Assembly (NCBI GenBank): GCA_963995505.1
Contig: OZ023184.1
Coordinates: forward strand, 5,394,001 to 5,458,000
DNA length: 64,000 nucleotides
Source of the DNA: Hypericum androsaemum
Taxonomy: Eukaryota > Streptophyta > Magnoliopsida > Malpighiales > Hypericaceae
Direction: 5' to 3'
A program made the translations under genes and the position numbers. Below, piece after piece: positions 1 to 11,286 of the stretch (its first letter is position 1; the number at the start of each line of letters is the position of its first letter). The notes under the pieces were generated by a model, which was given only the letters and a program-made list of their open reading frames with translations, had not been told where the DNA came from and did no database searches.

Positions 1-473
1 CCATTCCATAACTCAAACACATAGAAACGATAAAAGAATCAATAGGACAAGATGAAAACAAATAAAAATATGACTAAACACATGTGAAACACATAACAAA
101 ACATGAGCATTTACACACTCATCATCCGCCGTGCCCTTTCTTCTTCGTTGCAGCCTTTTGAGGTTATCAACTTCTGGTTTCGATCTCGTTGATATTGGAC
201 CTGCACGATGCGTGGGGTTCAGATCTTCTTTCCTCTTCTGGCGAGATCTTGGTCGAGGATGTGCCGGAGAAGATGATAGCGAAGGGAGAGAGGAAATTAA
301 TTAATTTTTTATTTGTTTGGCAAGGTTACAAAAGTTATTTTACACAGAAAATTGACTGATGACTTCAGCGAGGGACCCGAGAGTATAATAAAACTAAACA
401 CGATAGATGAAAAATTATTTTCGGAAACCTAGGAACGCTAGAAATAGGATGGCGAAACCTGGGTAATTTACCC
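1..473. mobile_element. Right-hand end of a TIR (Mutator-like?) element, cut by the window edge
   Basis: The last ~170 bases (about 300-473) match the right end of the element at 33046-39333. Shared blocks in the same order are an aaaagttattttaca block, an aaaattgactgat block, an aaaattatttt block and the terminus gggtaattta-ccc. Read on the minus strand this gives a terminus starting GGGTAAATTA, like the other copy. The other end lies outside the window, so size and target duplication cannot be judged. No transposase coding is visible. Assignment to a DNA-transposon family rests on inverted-terminus similarity only. Confidence 0.5.
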
Positions 474-1009
474 TATATAATATATCCAGGATGGGCAACC
501 CTACTAGCCTAGTGCTGCTCTTAAAACAATGCTCCCACTTTTAAATTAATTTCTCTCTATTTTTTGGACATATTTTATCCTAGATATAATTTTTTTTTGT
601 CAATTATGTACCTTTTATTTTCTTTCTAGATGCACCTAGTCAATTTGTGGATCTATTATCAAGTTCACCTCGTGACTGTTATTAAGAAGAGAGACTGTAA
701 TTGAGAATTTTATTGGCTTGGTTGGACAAATTTGACGGTTAAAATTGCCCATATTTACCCTTGATTAATCTACTACACGAACAACCATGTTCAGTGAATA
801 TTAACCGACAACTAAATATCTACTTAAGTTAATTAATTTATAATACTTTTTTAAGTCGATCAAGTGGCCCTTTAACATACGAATTGTCAGGGGCTAATAT
901 CTGCTTCTATTTGCGCATAATAAGTCCTTTTTTCGAAGCTGAAAAACCTGACCCCAGTTACACTCTCTCTCATGCAACTTATTTTTTCAATGAATGCTTG
1001 CAGGAGATA

Positions 1010-2530
1010 GCCATATTCGTGGACTCTCCCTGCTGCTGGATTCACGAAAATCAACGTTGATGCTTCTTGGTTTGGTGAGTCTTCGTCTTCCGCTGCTGCA
1101 TCCTCACTCGAAGCTGAGTTGCTGGCTATGAGGCTATCGAGCTCTCCCTACAGACCATTGCCTCTTCTTTGGTCGGGAGCAACGTCATTTTGGAGACAGC
1201 TTGGAGGCTTGCCTAAAAACCTGTACAAATATAAGCAATCGCATGTAGACGTTACCATTGTGGCCTATTTCATATATTTTGAAAGGAATTGCAGTCTTTT
1301 TCTTAAAATCTATAGGATAATAGATATTTGCATAGCAACAAATATAAGCAAATCTACAGTCCCAATCTAGCCATGATCATATAATTGCATAGTAATAGAC
1401 AGCAGACCAAAACCAACTTCATCTGACTTAAAGAACATAAACCAAAATCAACTCCAAAATCAAGCACTACCCGTACCACTTCATCTGACTTAAAGAACAT
1501 AAACCAACAAACTAGCATCCCACTCAATTGCCTCGATCCATCTCCAAACACCAGAACCAAAAAAGCAATATGAACAGAAAGGGCAAGTAATCAGTACCTC
1601 GTCTATACGGCAAAGAACCTCCACTCTCTTAGCAGCTTCCTCTTAGCTCTCGTATAATCCCGCATCAGCCAAGAACTTAATTCCGCGAATCCCAAATCAT
1701 CAAATAAACAGAAAACATTAAAAACTAAATAAAAAGAGGAACATTGACCCTACACAGATCGAAACCCAGATCGATAAACAAAGAAACTCATATCATTGAA
1801 CAAGAAAAACCCAGATCAAAAACCTAGATTGTTAAACTAAGAAACCCATATCGTTAAACAAAAAAAAATCCAGATTCTTAACCCCAAAAAAAACTCAAAT
1901 CGTACAAGTTTGAGAGATTACCAGACAAAAGAGGAGATCGAGGACGGGAGAGGAGGGCTCTAGGGCTCCATGCCGAGGGAGATGAGCGCTCGAGGGAGGG
2001 AGATGAGCGCTCGAGGGAGGGGAGGGAGAGGAGAGGAGCGCTCGAGGGAGGGAGAGGAGATAGAGCGCTCGCGGAAGGAAGAAGAGGCTGAGGAGGGGTT
2101 CTAGGGTTGTCCCTGCAAGTATAAGATAGAGTATATAACCAAGGGTATAATAGACATTTTACTACCAAATCCGGTTTAGTCTCTTACAAATCCGACATGT
2201 TTCTATCGGATTTCTAATTCCGGACTTTTAAATAAAATAGGAATTCATTTCCGAAAATATCTGGTTCCAAACAGACCCAATTTTTTAAAACTCCGAAAAG
2301 GAATTCAATTTCCTATTTTTAAGTCATTCCAAACAGGCTGTTTGTGGATTGGAAGCTGGAACTTTTGGTCAATGAGCTTAGACATCGCCTTTCCAATCTT
2401 CCTTCTTGTAAGATCGTTTTGATCAATCGTTCCGAGAACTTTGTTACTGATTGGTTATGTAAGCAACACAGGTTGGATCTTTTGCCGGAAGATTGGCGTA
2501 CTATATGTCTCCTGCTCCTTTAAACTCTCT
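1010..2530 (+). pseudogene. LINE fragment (RNase H-like domain), frameshifted and split by an insertion
   Basis: Around 1035-1205 the plus strand encodes a plant LINE RNase H-like start (residues GFTKINVDASWFG, then an AELLAM-type motif that shifts frame into AIELSLQTIASSLVGSNVILET). At ~2340-2520 the continuation follows (VDWKLELL, NFVTDWLCKQHRL). The two halves are separated by about 1.1 kb of unrelated sequence, so the domain was interrupted after insertion. A similar RNase H tail occurs on the minus strand at 25940-26110. An A-rich tract at 2543-2556 may be the LINE tail. No intact reading frame remains. Confidence 0.6.
1206..2338. mobile_element. Unclassified insertion inside the LINE fragment
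   Basis: This block separates the two halves of a LINE RNase H region. Its right part contains two nested termini of the 'ccaaacaga/ccaaacaggct' type (ends near 2278 and 2339) with shared ggaattca and tcctattt blocks, as in plant PIF/Harbinger-like MITEs. It also holds a GAGCGCTCGAGGGAGG minisatellite (about 1980-2065) and a repeated acttcatctgacttaaagaacataaacc block at ~1420 and ~1480. I found no matching left terminus or target duplication, so class and left edge are uncertain. Confidence 0.3.
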
Positions 2531-2559
2531 CATGTATACACAACCAAAAAAAAATTCCT

Positions 2560-3980
2560 CATGTATTCCAATTTTCCTATTTAATATATGCACTTTTGGT
2601 GCCTTTTACCCCTAAAAAAAGTCGATCAATATCATCCGTACCTGAGGTACTGTGAATGCTCGCACAAAAATTTAGGTACTGTGAATGATTCGTGGTCACC
2701 TAGTCATGTCCTTTCCTTTCAAACAGCAAGTGCAGAGAATCTACTCAACAAAAATGGTACACCTACATTTCAACTCACCCATTCCAATCACCATTTAATC
2801 TCTTTTGATCTAGTGCTGTCATTGTTGTCACAAGAGAATTTCAGTTTCATCGCATATTGGCGAAGCCTTAAATTGTGTAAACTTTAGTCCGTTCGACTTG
2901 AAAAAACTTGTTATCACATTTAGTTACAACAATGATGTGTTTGTTTATAAGTATAAAAAATTCATCGACCAATTATTTTAAGGTATTAATTTTTGATATG
3001 AAAATTTTAACATTGTTTAATCTAATCCAGAAACTAGATAGAACATAAGGAATAAAATTACTCCGAAAAAATGGATTGTAATTGTATAATTGTATCAAAA
3101 AATATATCTTGAGGACGTCCTAAAGCCACATTACGCGCCCTAAGTACGACACATTCGTGGCCTATGTTGGTTAGATATTTTACAGGTCAAACATAAGTTT
3201 CAATGCCAAGCTGCGAGCGAGCCATTTCCTAGACAATGACATTTAACGTATGAAATAAATCACTAGGCGGAGACGTAATCATGTGATCCACGAGTGCGTA
3301 AATCTATTGATATTTAATCTTCTAAATTTTGCGTGTCGTTTTATTTTTTTCTGCTCATCAATATCAAAACTTAACCCAAACGAGATGTTCAAAGCTGACA
3401 TAATAATACCAACGAGAGACGAAAAATGATATAAAAATGAATATCATAAAAGAATATTAGATTTGAGTTTTTATTTTTTACGAATATAAAAAAACAAGTC
3501 CAAAATTCTTTAATGTTCCTTTTTGCATATGATTAAAAAAAGCAGCCGAAAGGTAGATATAACAAAGAAATGGGAAAGCAAGCAACACGTAGAGCTAAAG
3601 GAGCGGCAACTATTTAGTCAAACCCGACACGTCAAAAACACTTTAAAACTTACTTTCTAAAGTAAAAGTGCTAATTTAAATAAACATTAGGGGAAAACAA
3701 AAATTAATAGATGAAACTTGAAAGACGCAAGGCAAGAAAATTCACCGTGGATATATCATATACATTTACTCAGTTAAAAAGTACATCGTTTTTACCTGCC
3801 GGTAAAGAATTTTACCATACAACATTTTGTCATTTTCCCCGTCATTTCAGGGAGTTACTGATTTTTTTTTCCTTCATGTTTTTCCCCTATTACCGTTTCG
3901 CCCTTCCCCCGAACAAAAAAAGATTAGGGGAAAAGGAACTTTACAACAACTTGGCCATGGAAGGGGAAGAGCAGGAAGAC
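2560..3980. other. Intergenic, AT-rich, no gene seen
   Basis: Short open frames here have no recognisable domain, codon signature or splice structure. No structured RNA or complete element is apparent. The right end carries the downstream region of the minus-strand gene at 3983-4681. Confidence 0.5.
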
Positions 3981-3982
3981 GG

Positions 3983-4681
3983 TTACCGGCCGGCGGCCGG
4001 AGCCGGCGGGAGAGGAGGGAGCGCCTCCCGCTGCGACGGACTCCTCCAGAACCCGGTTCCGTAGAACGTCTCCCACATCTCCTTCTCCAAACTCACCATC
4101 GCGTCAGCCTCGGAGCGATCGTCCTCCGTCCCGGACTCCTCGCGGATCCCGAGGAACAGCCACTCCTTCCCGCCATCGCCGGATTCCACGCGCCGGCTCC
4201 CGGCCGGATGGAGGTGGATCTCGGTGTCGTCGCAGCCGCACCGGCACCTCCTGGAAGCCCTAGCCGGGAGTATCCCCTTCTTGATCAGCCTCTCGCGCCG
4301 CCTCCGCCGGATCGCCTTCCTGCACAGACCGGCAGGAAGCTTGTAAATGGTGAGGTAGAGGAGGTTCACCAGCGCGCACGGGCAACAGCAGCAGACCGCC
4401 GCGCATTCGGCGGTAGTCCCTCCGGCGACCTCCCCGAACCGGCCGCTACAGCACGCAGACGGCGACTCCGGAACCACCGCCTTGGACGCAGCGGGGAGGA
4501 TCGCAGCGCCGGAGGAGACCGAGGTGGATGTCGAAAGGGAGGAGAGGGACGAGGAGGAGGAGAATCGCGCGTGGTTGCGGTCGAGGAGGGGATGGCGGCG
4601 GTTCATAGACGGCGACGGGGAAGACGACAGAGAAGGCGAAGACGACCGCCGCACGTACACCTTGTGCCGCGACGACGACAT
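3983..4681 (-). CDS. Cys-rich conserved plant protein of unknown function (CCCCPC/LCRKA family)
   Basis: Single-exon gene of 232 codons plus stop. The start was chosen at the MSSSRHKVYVRR methionine (4681); a methionine five codons upstream is in frame but less family-like. The N-terminal ~90 residues are Ser-rich and low complexity. The core carries a Cys cluster and a hydrophobic run: AECAAVCCCCPCALVNLL, then YKLPAGLCRKA, then a basic RRRRRER stretch. The C-terminal part holds an acidic EESGTEDDRSEADAM segment and an aromatic MWETFYGTGF motif. I recognise this architecture from uncharacterised angiosperm proteins but not a named function. The Cys/Pro-rich hydrophobic core suggests membrane association or palmitoylation, which is inference. 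The plus strand is also open over much of this GC-rich gene; the minus reading is preferred because of the conserved core. Confidence 0.8.
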   Translation of the reverse strand: MSSSRHKVYVRRSSSPSLSSSPSPSMNRRHPLLDRNHARFSSSSSLSSLSTSTSVSSGAAILPAASKAVVPESPSACCSGRFGEVAGGTTAECAAVCCCCPCALVNLLYLTIYKLPAGLCRKAIRRRRRERLIKKGILPARASRRCRCGCDDTEIHLHPAGSRRVESGDGGKEWLFLGIREESGTEDDRSEADAMVSLEKEMWETFYGTGFWRSPSQREALPPLPPAPAAGR

Positions 4682-4689
4682 TTCCTCTC

Positions 4690-6041
4690 TCCTCACTCCG
4701 TCGCCGTTTGGTCGTCTTCTTCTTTTTCGTCTCCCTTTAGATATGGACGAAGAAGAGAAAGCGGTTGCTAGGTCGCTCCCCCCTCCATATCTCCTTCACT
4801 TTTCTAATTTGTTTCTGTTGGAGGTAATTAAGAGAATTAGAGAGGAGAGATATTAAGGGAGGAGACGTTAGATTATGGGCTTTGTTTAGATGTAAATGAC
4901 GAGATTAGTGGTTGGGTTTGTTTTCTGTTTTTCTTTCCTTGATCTAATTATTGGCTTCCTACTTGTTGATGTGTGCATCTATTTTTGAGAGGATGGGGGT
5001 TGGTTTCCTTGTTTTATAGGTGGTTTCTTCTATATTAAATTATTGGATTTTTGGTTAAGTGGAAATGGGAGTCACTCCAATTCCTAAATGCATTATCTTA
5101 AAAGACAGAAAATCATAAGATATGGAAAGGGCGAGGTTTGTTTTTTTACACCACCTATCTAAACATACTAATTCAAATTTGAATTCGAGTGAGCTAAAAT
5201 TTTTAAAAAATGTATAACTATTTTAACAAATACTTTTAGTTCGAGTCCTTACAAGCATAATTGTGTTAGTTACTTGTCTATTTTTTATCTTCTTTCAAAA
5301 ATACTAGTTGATTCAAATTTTGAATTAGTAGACCCAATAAATTCGAATACAATATCATATAAAATAAAAATCTGGTAGGGATGTTTGTCCGCTGTTTGTA
5401 GAGCTCGGGAGTTTTGTTGATTAGGCGGCGAGGTTCTAGAAGAGGATAGATAACGGGGATATACAAGTTATATAGTTCCAATCATGTGATACGGTAGGTC
5501 GTTTTCAAATTTCCAATTATTTGGATTCTACGTGTTTTTATAAGAGCAAATAGTTATTAATTACATATATTTAACAAGATATTTCGAGCATCATTGTTCT
5601 TGTGCTATCCTATGTTTCGTATGATTTTTTCAAACTATATAACTCACGAAGCATACCAATTAAAGAATCGTCCATTGAATAAACCTTCAAACTTGAAAAA
5701 ATAGATTTAAAAAACTCAACCTTATTCAAATGTAACACGGAAGGTCCTCTCGATTCTCCTAGCTGGAGACGAAAAGTTGGAATTTCAATTGTAAGTGTTA
5801 CCCGTCTCTCCCATCTATCCAATTACCAGCTAGAGATGCGGAAACTGGTTGTACAACGCACTAACACCGTCTTTGTTTTTTCTCAGTCCTGCTGCGGTGA
5901 GTCGGCATTCACCAACTTTACAACCACATCAAATCAAAAACGCCCCAACCCAACAAACTATGAACAAGAAAACAAAAAAGTAAATAAAATCAATGTTCAT
6001 ATATTTGTTAGATCAGTTAATTGAATCTCTAATTGACTTTA
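4690..6041. other. Intergenic, includes upstream region of the 3983-4681 gene
   Basis: Pyrimidine-rich sequence immediately upstream of the minus-strand start at 4681 likely holds its 5' UTR and promoter. The rest is AT-rich. Short open frames show no known domain. It ends at the copia target duplication. Confidence 0.5.
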
Positions 6042-6046
6042 GAAAA

Positions 6047-6319
6047 TGTTAGGGATTGTTCCAAATTCCTAATTAGAGTATGGCTCTATTTACTGATCAG
6101 AATAGAGTACTAGTCTCCTATATATATACGGCCTATGCCTAGGTCTTATTGGTACTAGTTGAGAGTTGTGAGGTAGAGAGAACCCTCACGGAGACCTTGT
6201 AACCGATTGGACTCACATAGTGGACGACTCTCCTTTGCCCGTGGTTTTCTCCCCGTCTTGGGGTTTCCACGTAATTCTTGTGTCTCGTGTTTTACTCGTT
6301 TCGATCTTATTTCTCAACA
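6047..6319 (+). repeat. 5' LTR of the copia element
   Basis: 273 bp, TGTT...AACA. It contains a tatatatata promoter-like stretch near 6120. It is identical to the 3' LTR except two substitutions near 6081-6083 and one near 6289. Confidence 0.95.
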
Positions 6320-6320
6320 A

Positions 6321-6334
6321 TTGGTATCAGAGCC
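6321..6334 (+). promoter_or_regulatory. Primer-binding site (initiator tRNA-Met)
   Basis: ttggtatcagagcc lies one base after the 5' LTR. It matches the standard copia PBS complementary to the 3' end of initiator tRNA-Met. Confidence 0.9.
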
Positions 6335-6913
6335 GGATCTGAGTATACGAGTATTTGACACCGAAAAAAAAAATTCGTGAACAGTAATCCAATTTGGGGG
6401 AAATCGGAAATTTAGGGTTTTTCGAAACCTTTTGGAGCCGCCAACCACCGCAGAGCCGCCGCCCCGTCCGGCCCACCGCCCAACCCAGTCGCCCCGACGT
6501 CGCCAAGAAGAGGCGACCATCGCCCCGCGTTCATCCATCGCGTGGAGTCTCTGTCCGCCGTTCGAGGAGAGAGAGAGAGCGAGGAGAGAGAGTGCGTGAG
6601 GAGAGAGAGAGCGAGGAGCGAGCCGCCCTTGCCGCTCCGAAGGTCGCCGCAGCTGCTCGCCATCGCCCGCCCGGTCGCGGAGAAGATCGACGGCGGAGGA
6701 AGGAGGCGGAAGAAGGAGGCGGAGGAAGGAGAAGGAAAACGGGGAGAGAGAAAGAAAGAAAAAAAAAACGGGGAGAGAGAAAGAGAAAAAAAAACACTAT
6801 TCCCGAGTTGACTTGGTCAACGGTTTGACTGGTTGACTAAAAGTCAACTGTTTTGGCTGATTTTGGTTTTCTAACCTGTTTTGAGCGGATTTCTTGGTTC
6901 GAGTGGTTTCAGG

Positions 6914-7522
6914 ATGACTTCGATGAAGTACGAGATTCCTCAGTTGACGAGGAAAACTAATTTTTCCTTGTGGCAGGTCAAGATGCGCGCTATTCTGACA
7001 CATTTAGAGCTGGATGAGACTCTACTTGATGAGAAGTTAATGCCTACGAGTTGGGATGCTGCGATGAAAGCGTCAAAGAACCGTAAGGCTGTGAGTCAGA
7101 TCCAGTTGCATCTGTCAGATGATATTTTGCGGGACGTGTTGAAGGAGACAACAGCTTCCTCATTATGGGCAAAGCTTGAAAAGTTGTGCATGCCCAAGAG
7201 TTTGACCAACAAACTGTGCTTGAAGCGACGACTGTTTTCTATCCGGATGCAAGAAGATAAGTCTATTCATGACCACCTTAATGAATTTAAGGATATAGTG
7301 GCTGATCTTAGAACTCTGGATATGAAGTATGATGATGAAGATCTTGCTTTATTGTTATCGTGCTCGTTGCCTGCTTCTTATCAGCAATTCAGAGATACTC
7401 TGTTGTTCAGCCATGATACTCTGAGTTGGGATAATGTTCATGATTCACTCTTGGAGAAAGAGAGAATTGATAAGCACACTGTGAGTTCCTCTGAAAATAG
7501 CCAAGGGACTGGCTTGTTGTGA
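6914..7522 (+). CDS. gag: Copia Gag (UBN2-type capsid region)
   Basis: About 202 residues from the ATG at 6914 ([11 protein letters not shown]), the usual start position for copia Gag; an upstream in-frame ATG at 6881 is possible. Gag forms the virus-like particle. Motifs include [13 protein letters not shown] near the N-terminus, [12 protein letters not shown] and [11 protein letters not shown], typical of the UBN2 retrotransposon Gag domain. The frame stops at TGA 7520-7522, directly before the zinc-knuckle region, which lies one frame back. In related copia elements gag and pol are one continuous frame, so this stop most likely marks a one-base loss. Confidence 0.9.
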   Translation: MTSMKYEIPQLTRKTNFSLWQVKMRAILTHLELDETLLDEKLMPTSWDAAMKASKNRKAVSQIQLHLSDDILRDVLKETTASSLWAKLEKLCMPKSLTNKLCLKRRLFSIRMQEDKSIHDHLNEFKDIVADLRTLDMKYDDEDLALLLSCSLPASYQQFRDTLLFSHDTLSWDNVHDSLLEKERIDKHTVSSSENSQGTGLL

Positions 7523-10500
7523 GAGGGAGGTCTGAGGAGAGGAATGCTAAGTCTTGTTCGAGGAAGAAGAGCAGAAGCAAATCAAGGTCAAGGCACAAGG
7601 ATAAGACTTGTTTCAATTGTCATAAGGTTGGGCATATTAAATGGTTCTGTCCGGAGTTGAAGAACAGGAAGAAGGGCGAAAAGTCCAGTGCTCCGAAAGG
7701 AGAAAGTTCTGATAGCGGCAGTGCTAGTGTTGGCACCACCACTCAGAAAGAAGAATCTGATGGAGACCTTTTGTCTGTGATTGATGGGAAGTCTAAAGTT
7801 GATGCTGCCTGGGTCCTTGATTCTGCTTGTACATTTCATATGTGTCCTATCCGGGACTGGTTTTCAACATATGAACGTGCGGAGGGTAATGTTCTCATGG
7901 GAAATAATTTTGTCTGCAAGGTTGTTGGTATTGGCACAGTGAAGATCAAGATGCATGATGGTGTCATTCGAACCTTGACGAATGTGAGGCATATCCCTGA
8001 TTTGAAGCGGAACTTGATTTCGTTGAGTACCCTTGATACATTGGGGTACAAGTATACCGGAGAAGGTGGAGCTCTTCGTGTGAGTAAGAACTCATTAGTG
8101 CATATGAGAGCCAAAAAGGAGGTTAGAAATCTGTACGTTTTGCAGGGTTCTACAGTTACAGGGACTGCTGCTGCATCTGGCTCGTTGACAGATTCTGAGA
8201 ATACCTCATTGTGGCATATGCGACTTGGTCACATGAGCGAGAAGGGCACGACCGAGCTAAATAGGAGAGGATTATTATGTGGACAGGGTATTGGGAAGCT
8301 GGAATTTTGTGAGCACTGTGTGTTTGGCAAGCAGAAGAAAGTCAGTTTTCAGAAAGGTGTGCACACTACAAAGGGAAAACTTGACTATGTTCATTCTGAT
8401 CTTTGGGGACCGTCTCAGGTTGCAACAAAGAATGGTTCCAAGTATATGCTGACTATTATTGATGATTATTCGAGGAAGGTGTGGGCGTTCTTCTTGAAGA
8501 GCAAGGATCATGTCTTTGTCACTTTCAAGCAGTGGAAGACTATGATTGAGAAGCAGGCTGGGAGAGATGTCAAGCATCTCCGCACAGACAATGGATTGGA
8601 GTTTTGCTCTAGTTGGTTTGATGAGTTCTGCAAGAATGAGGGTATTGTCAGGCATAAGACAATCCCTGGTACACCTCAACAGAATGGAGTCGCTGAAAGA
8701 ATGAACAGAACTTTGTTGGAGAAAGTTCGTTGTATGCTGTCAAATGCTGGTTTGCCTAAGTCATTTTGGGCTGAAGCTGCTTCCACTGCCTGTCACCTTG
8801 TCAATCGTTCATCTCATGCATCACTTGATGGCAAGGTACCTGAAGAATTGTGGTCTGGAAATCCTCCTAATTATGCTGATTTGAAGATATTTGGGTGCCC
8901 TGCCTATGCTCATGTGAATAATGGCAAGTTAGAGCCAAGATCTGTGAAATGTATCTTCCTTGGCTATGCTTCTGGAGTGAAGGGATACAAGTTGTGGTGT
9001 CCCGAGCTGTCTAAGGTCTTGTTGAGTAGGAATGTTATTTTCAAAGAGACAGACATGCTGAGTAAGAGGGAGGATGTTTCTTCACCTGGTGTTTCCAGTG
9101 CTCCAAGTGTGGACTTGCAAAAGTCAAAAGTGCAGGTGGAGTTTGATGATGATCCAGAAGCGAGTTCCTTCCGTGAGGTTGATTGCCATGGTCCTACTCA
9201 TGGTGGGTTGTCTGATAGAGCTGAGAATGTTGGCATAGTAGAGAGGGAGCCAGCGTATTCTATTGCTGAAGACAGGCCCAGAAGAATCATCAGGCCTCCA
9301 CAAAAGTTGGGTGAGGCTGATATTGTTGCTTTTGCCCTGAATGTGGCAGAAGAAGTTGATAGCTGTAAAGAACCGTCTAGTTACTCAGATGCTGTGAAGT
9401 CGAAGGACTCTGCTAGATGGTTGGTTGCTATGGAGGAAGAGATGGAATCTCTTCACAAGAACAAGACTTGGGAGATTACTAAGCTGCCTAAGGATAAGAA
9501 GGTTGTCAGTTGCAAGTGGGTATTCAAGAAGAAGGATGGTATACCTGGAGTTGAAGAGCCTAGATACAAGGCTAGGCTAGTGGCTAGAGGATATAGTCAG
9601 ATTCCTGGTGTGAACTTTAATGAGGTGTTTTCACCAGTTGTGAAACATACCTCGATTCGTTCTCTTCTTGGTATTGTTGCTATGCAGGATTTGAAGCTTG
9701 AACAGCTTGATGTGAAGACAGCTTTCTTGAATGGAGAGCTTGAGGAGCGGATTTATATGGCACAGCCTAAGGGTTTTCATGTTGAAGGCAAAGAAGACCA
9801 TGTGTGCTTGTTGAAGAAGTCCCTGTATGGCCTTAAGCAGTCTCCGAGGCAGTGGTATAAAAGGTTTGATTCCTTTATAATTTCTCATGGTTATGAGAGG
9901 AGCAGGTATGATAGTTGTGTTTACCTGAAAAGGCTACGCGACGGTTCCCAAGTGTATTTGCTCCTGTATGTGGATGACATGTTAATTGCTGCCAGTGACA
10001 AAGGAGAGGTGAGGAAGCTCAAAGCTCTGTTGAGTAGCGAGTTTGAGATGAAAGATTTGGGTCCTGCTAAGAAGATTCTTGGCATGGAGATTGCCAGAGA
10101 TAGAGGAGCAAGGAAATTATTTCTGAGCCAGGAGAGTTACATTGAAAAGGTACTTGACAGGTTTGATGTGACTAGTAATCCTGTGAGTACTCCTCTTGGT
10201 ACACATTTTCAGCTTTCGTCTGCCTTATCTCCACAGTCAGCTGCTGAGGTCGATTACATGTCTGGTGTTCCATACTCTAATGCTGTTGGTTCTCTGATGT
10301 ATGCTATGGTTTGCACACGCCCGGATTTGGCCTATGCTGTGAGTGTCGTTAGCAGATTTATGGCAAATCCTGGAGAAGGTCATTGGAGAGCAGTGGAGTG
10401 GATTATGAGGTACTTGAAGGGTACCAAGGGTGTGTGTCTACAGTTTGGACGCACCAGTGATGGAGTTGTTGGTTTCGTTGATTCAGATTATGCTGGAGAT

Positions 10501-10926
10501 CTTGATAAGTTCAGGTCCTTGTCTGGATATGTCTTCACTCTTGGAGGATGTGCTATCAGTTGGAGAGCTTGTCTACAGGCCACAGTGGCGTTGTCTACCA
10601 CTGAGGCGGAGTACATGGCTATAACTGAAGGTGTGAAGGAGGCTATCTGGTTGAAAGGTTTCTTCAGTGAAATCTGTGAGAAGCTGCAGGTTAGTACAGT
10701 GTACTGTGATAGTCAAAGTGCTATCCATCTCACGAGGGATGCTATGTATCATGAGAGGACAAAGCACATTAATGTGAGGTACCACTTCATTCGGGAGCAT
10801 GTTGCTCAAGGTGACATTGTTGTGAGCAAGGTGGGTACAAAGGACAACCCTGCAGACAAATTGACGAAGCCACTTTCTGGTACTAAGTTCGAGCATTGCT
10901 TGGACTTGGTCGGTGTTCATGCTTGA
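7519..10926 (+). CDS. pol: Copia Pol polyprotein (zinc knuckle, protease, integrase, RT, RNase H)
   Basis: Open frame of 1,135 codons with no ATG at its start; it is expected to be read as a continuation of gag. In order: RS-rich linker, CCHC zinc knuckle ([14 protein letters not shown], residues ~31-44), aspartic protease with DSA active site ([11 protein letters not shown]), integrase with HHCC zinc-binding region (HMRLGHM...CEHC) and catalytic core ([22 protein letters not shown]), and reverse transcriptase ([38 protein letters not shown], catalytic YVDD in [11 protein letters not shown]). RNase H follows ([26 protein letters not shown]) and the frame ends after [12 protein letters not shown]. 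All catalytic motifs appear intact. The only visible defect is the frame offset from gag. Confidence 0.95.
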   Translation: MRGRSEERNAKSCSRKKSRSKSRSRHKDKTCFNCHKVGHIKWFCPELKNRKKGEKSSAPKGESSDSGSASVGTTTQKEESDGDLLSVIDGKSKVDAAWVLDSACTFHMCPIRDWFSTYERAEGNVLMGNNFVCKVVGIGTVKIKMHDGVIRTLTNVRHIPDLKRNLISLSTLDTLGYKYTGEGGALRVSKNSLVHMRAKKEVRNLYVLQGSTVTGTAAASGSLTDSENTSLWHMRLGHMSEKGTTELNRRGLLCGQGIGKLEFCEHCVFGKQKKVSFQKGVHTTKGKLDYVHSDLWGPSQVATKNGSKYMLTIIDDYSRKVWAFFLKSKDHVFVTFKQWKTMIEKQAGRDVKHLRTDNGLEFCSSWFDEFCKNEGIVRHKTIPGTPQQNGVAERMNRTLLEKVRCMLSNAGLPKSFWAEAASTACHLVNRSSHASLDGKVPEELWSGNPPNYADLKIFGCPAYAHVNNGKLEPRSVKCIFLGYASGVKGYKLWCPELSKVLLSRNVIFKETDMLSKREDVSSPGVSSAPSVDLQKSKVQVEFDDDPEASSFREVDCHGPTHGGLSDRAENVGIVEREPAYSIAEDRPRRIIRPPQKLGEADIVAFALNVAEEVDSCKEPSSYSDAVKSKDSARWLVAMEEEMESLHKNKTWEITKLPKDKKVVSCKWVFKKKDGIPGVEEPRYKARLVARGYSQIPGVNFNEVFSPVVKHTSIRSLLGIVAMQDLKLEQLDVKTAFLNGELEERIYMAQPKGFHVEGKEDHVCLLKKSLYGLKQSPRQWYKRFDSFIISHGYERSRYDSCVYLKRLRDGSQVYLLLYVDDMLIAASDKGEVRKLKALLSSEFEMKDLGPAKKILGMEIARDRGARKLFLSQESYIEKVLDRFDVTSNPVSTPLGTHFQLSSALSPQSAAEVDYMSGVPYSNAVGSLMYAMVCTRPDLAYAVSVVSRFMANPGEGHWRAVEWIMRYLKGTKGVCLQFGRTSDGVVGFVDSDYAGDLDKFRSLSGYVFTLGGCAISWRACLQATVALSTTEAEYMAITEGVKEAIWLKGFFSEICEKLQVSTVYCDSQSAIHLTRDAMYHERTKHINVRYHFIREHVAQGDIVVSKVGTKDNPADKLTKPLSGTKFEHCLDLVGVHA

Positions 10927-11008
10927 TGCTGATTGCCCTTAGGGGCTGATGGTGAAGGTGGAGAAACGTTGAAGTTGGAGTCATAGAATTTGGTCCAAGG
11001 TGGAGATT

Positions 11009-11281
11009 TGTTAGGGATTGTTCCAAATTCCTAATTAGAGTAGGACTCTATTTACTGATCAGAATAGAGTACTAGTCTCCTATATATATACGGCCTATGC
11101 CTAGGTCTTATTGGTACTAGTTGAGAGTTGTGAGGTAGAGAGAACCCTCACGGAGACCTTGTAACCGATTGGACTCACATAGTGGACGACTCTCCTTTGC
11201 CCGTGGTTTTCTCCCCGTCTTGGGGTTTCCACGTAATTCTTGTGTCTCGTATTTTACTCGTTTCGATCTTATTTCTCAACA
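11009..11281 (+). repeat. 3' LTR of the copia element
   Basis: 273 bp, bounded by a purine tract on the left and the TSD gaaaa on the right. It is near-identical to 6047-6319. Confidence 0.95.
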
Positions 11282-11286
11282 GAAAA

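Larger units (their letters stand above)
6042..11286 (+). mobile_element. Full-length Ty1/copia LTR retrotransposon with TSD gaaaa
   Basis: Two 273-bp LTRs (6047-6319 and 11009-11281) start TGTTAGGG and end CTCAACA. They differ at only three positions that I count. The flanks are an exact 5-bp duplication, gaaaa (6042-6046, 11282-11286). A primer-binding site complementary to initiator tRNA-Met (ttggtatcagagcc) follows the 5' LTR at 6321, and a purine tract (aaggtggagat) precedes the 3' LTR. The internal region encodes Gag, then Pol in the order protease-integrase-RT-RNase H, which defines copia. About 1.1% LTR divergence indicates a recent insertion. A reading-frame break at the gag-pol junction (7520) may make it non-autonomous. 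Confidence 0.97.

Noticed and set aside
3827..4771. Plus-strand 314-codon open frame over the Cys-rich gene
   Set aside because: It is the antisense of a GC-rich minus-strand gene with conserved motifs. Its own sequence is Arg/Pro-rich low complexity.
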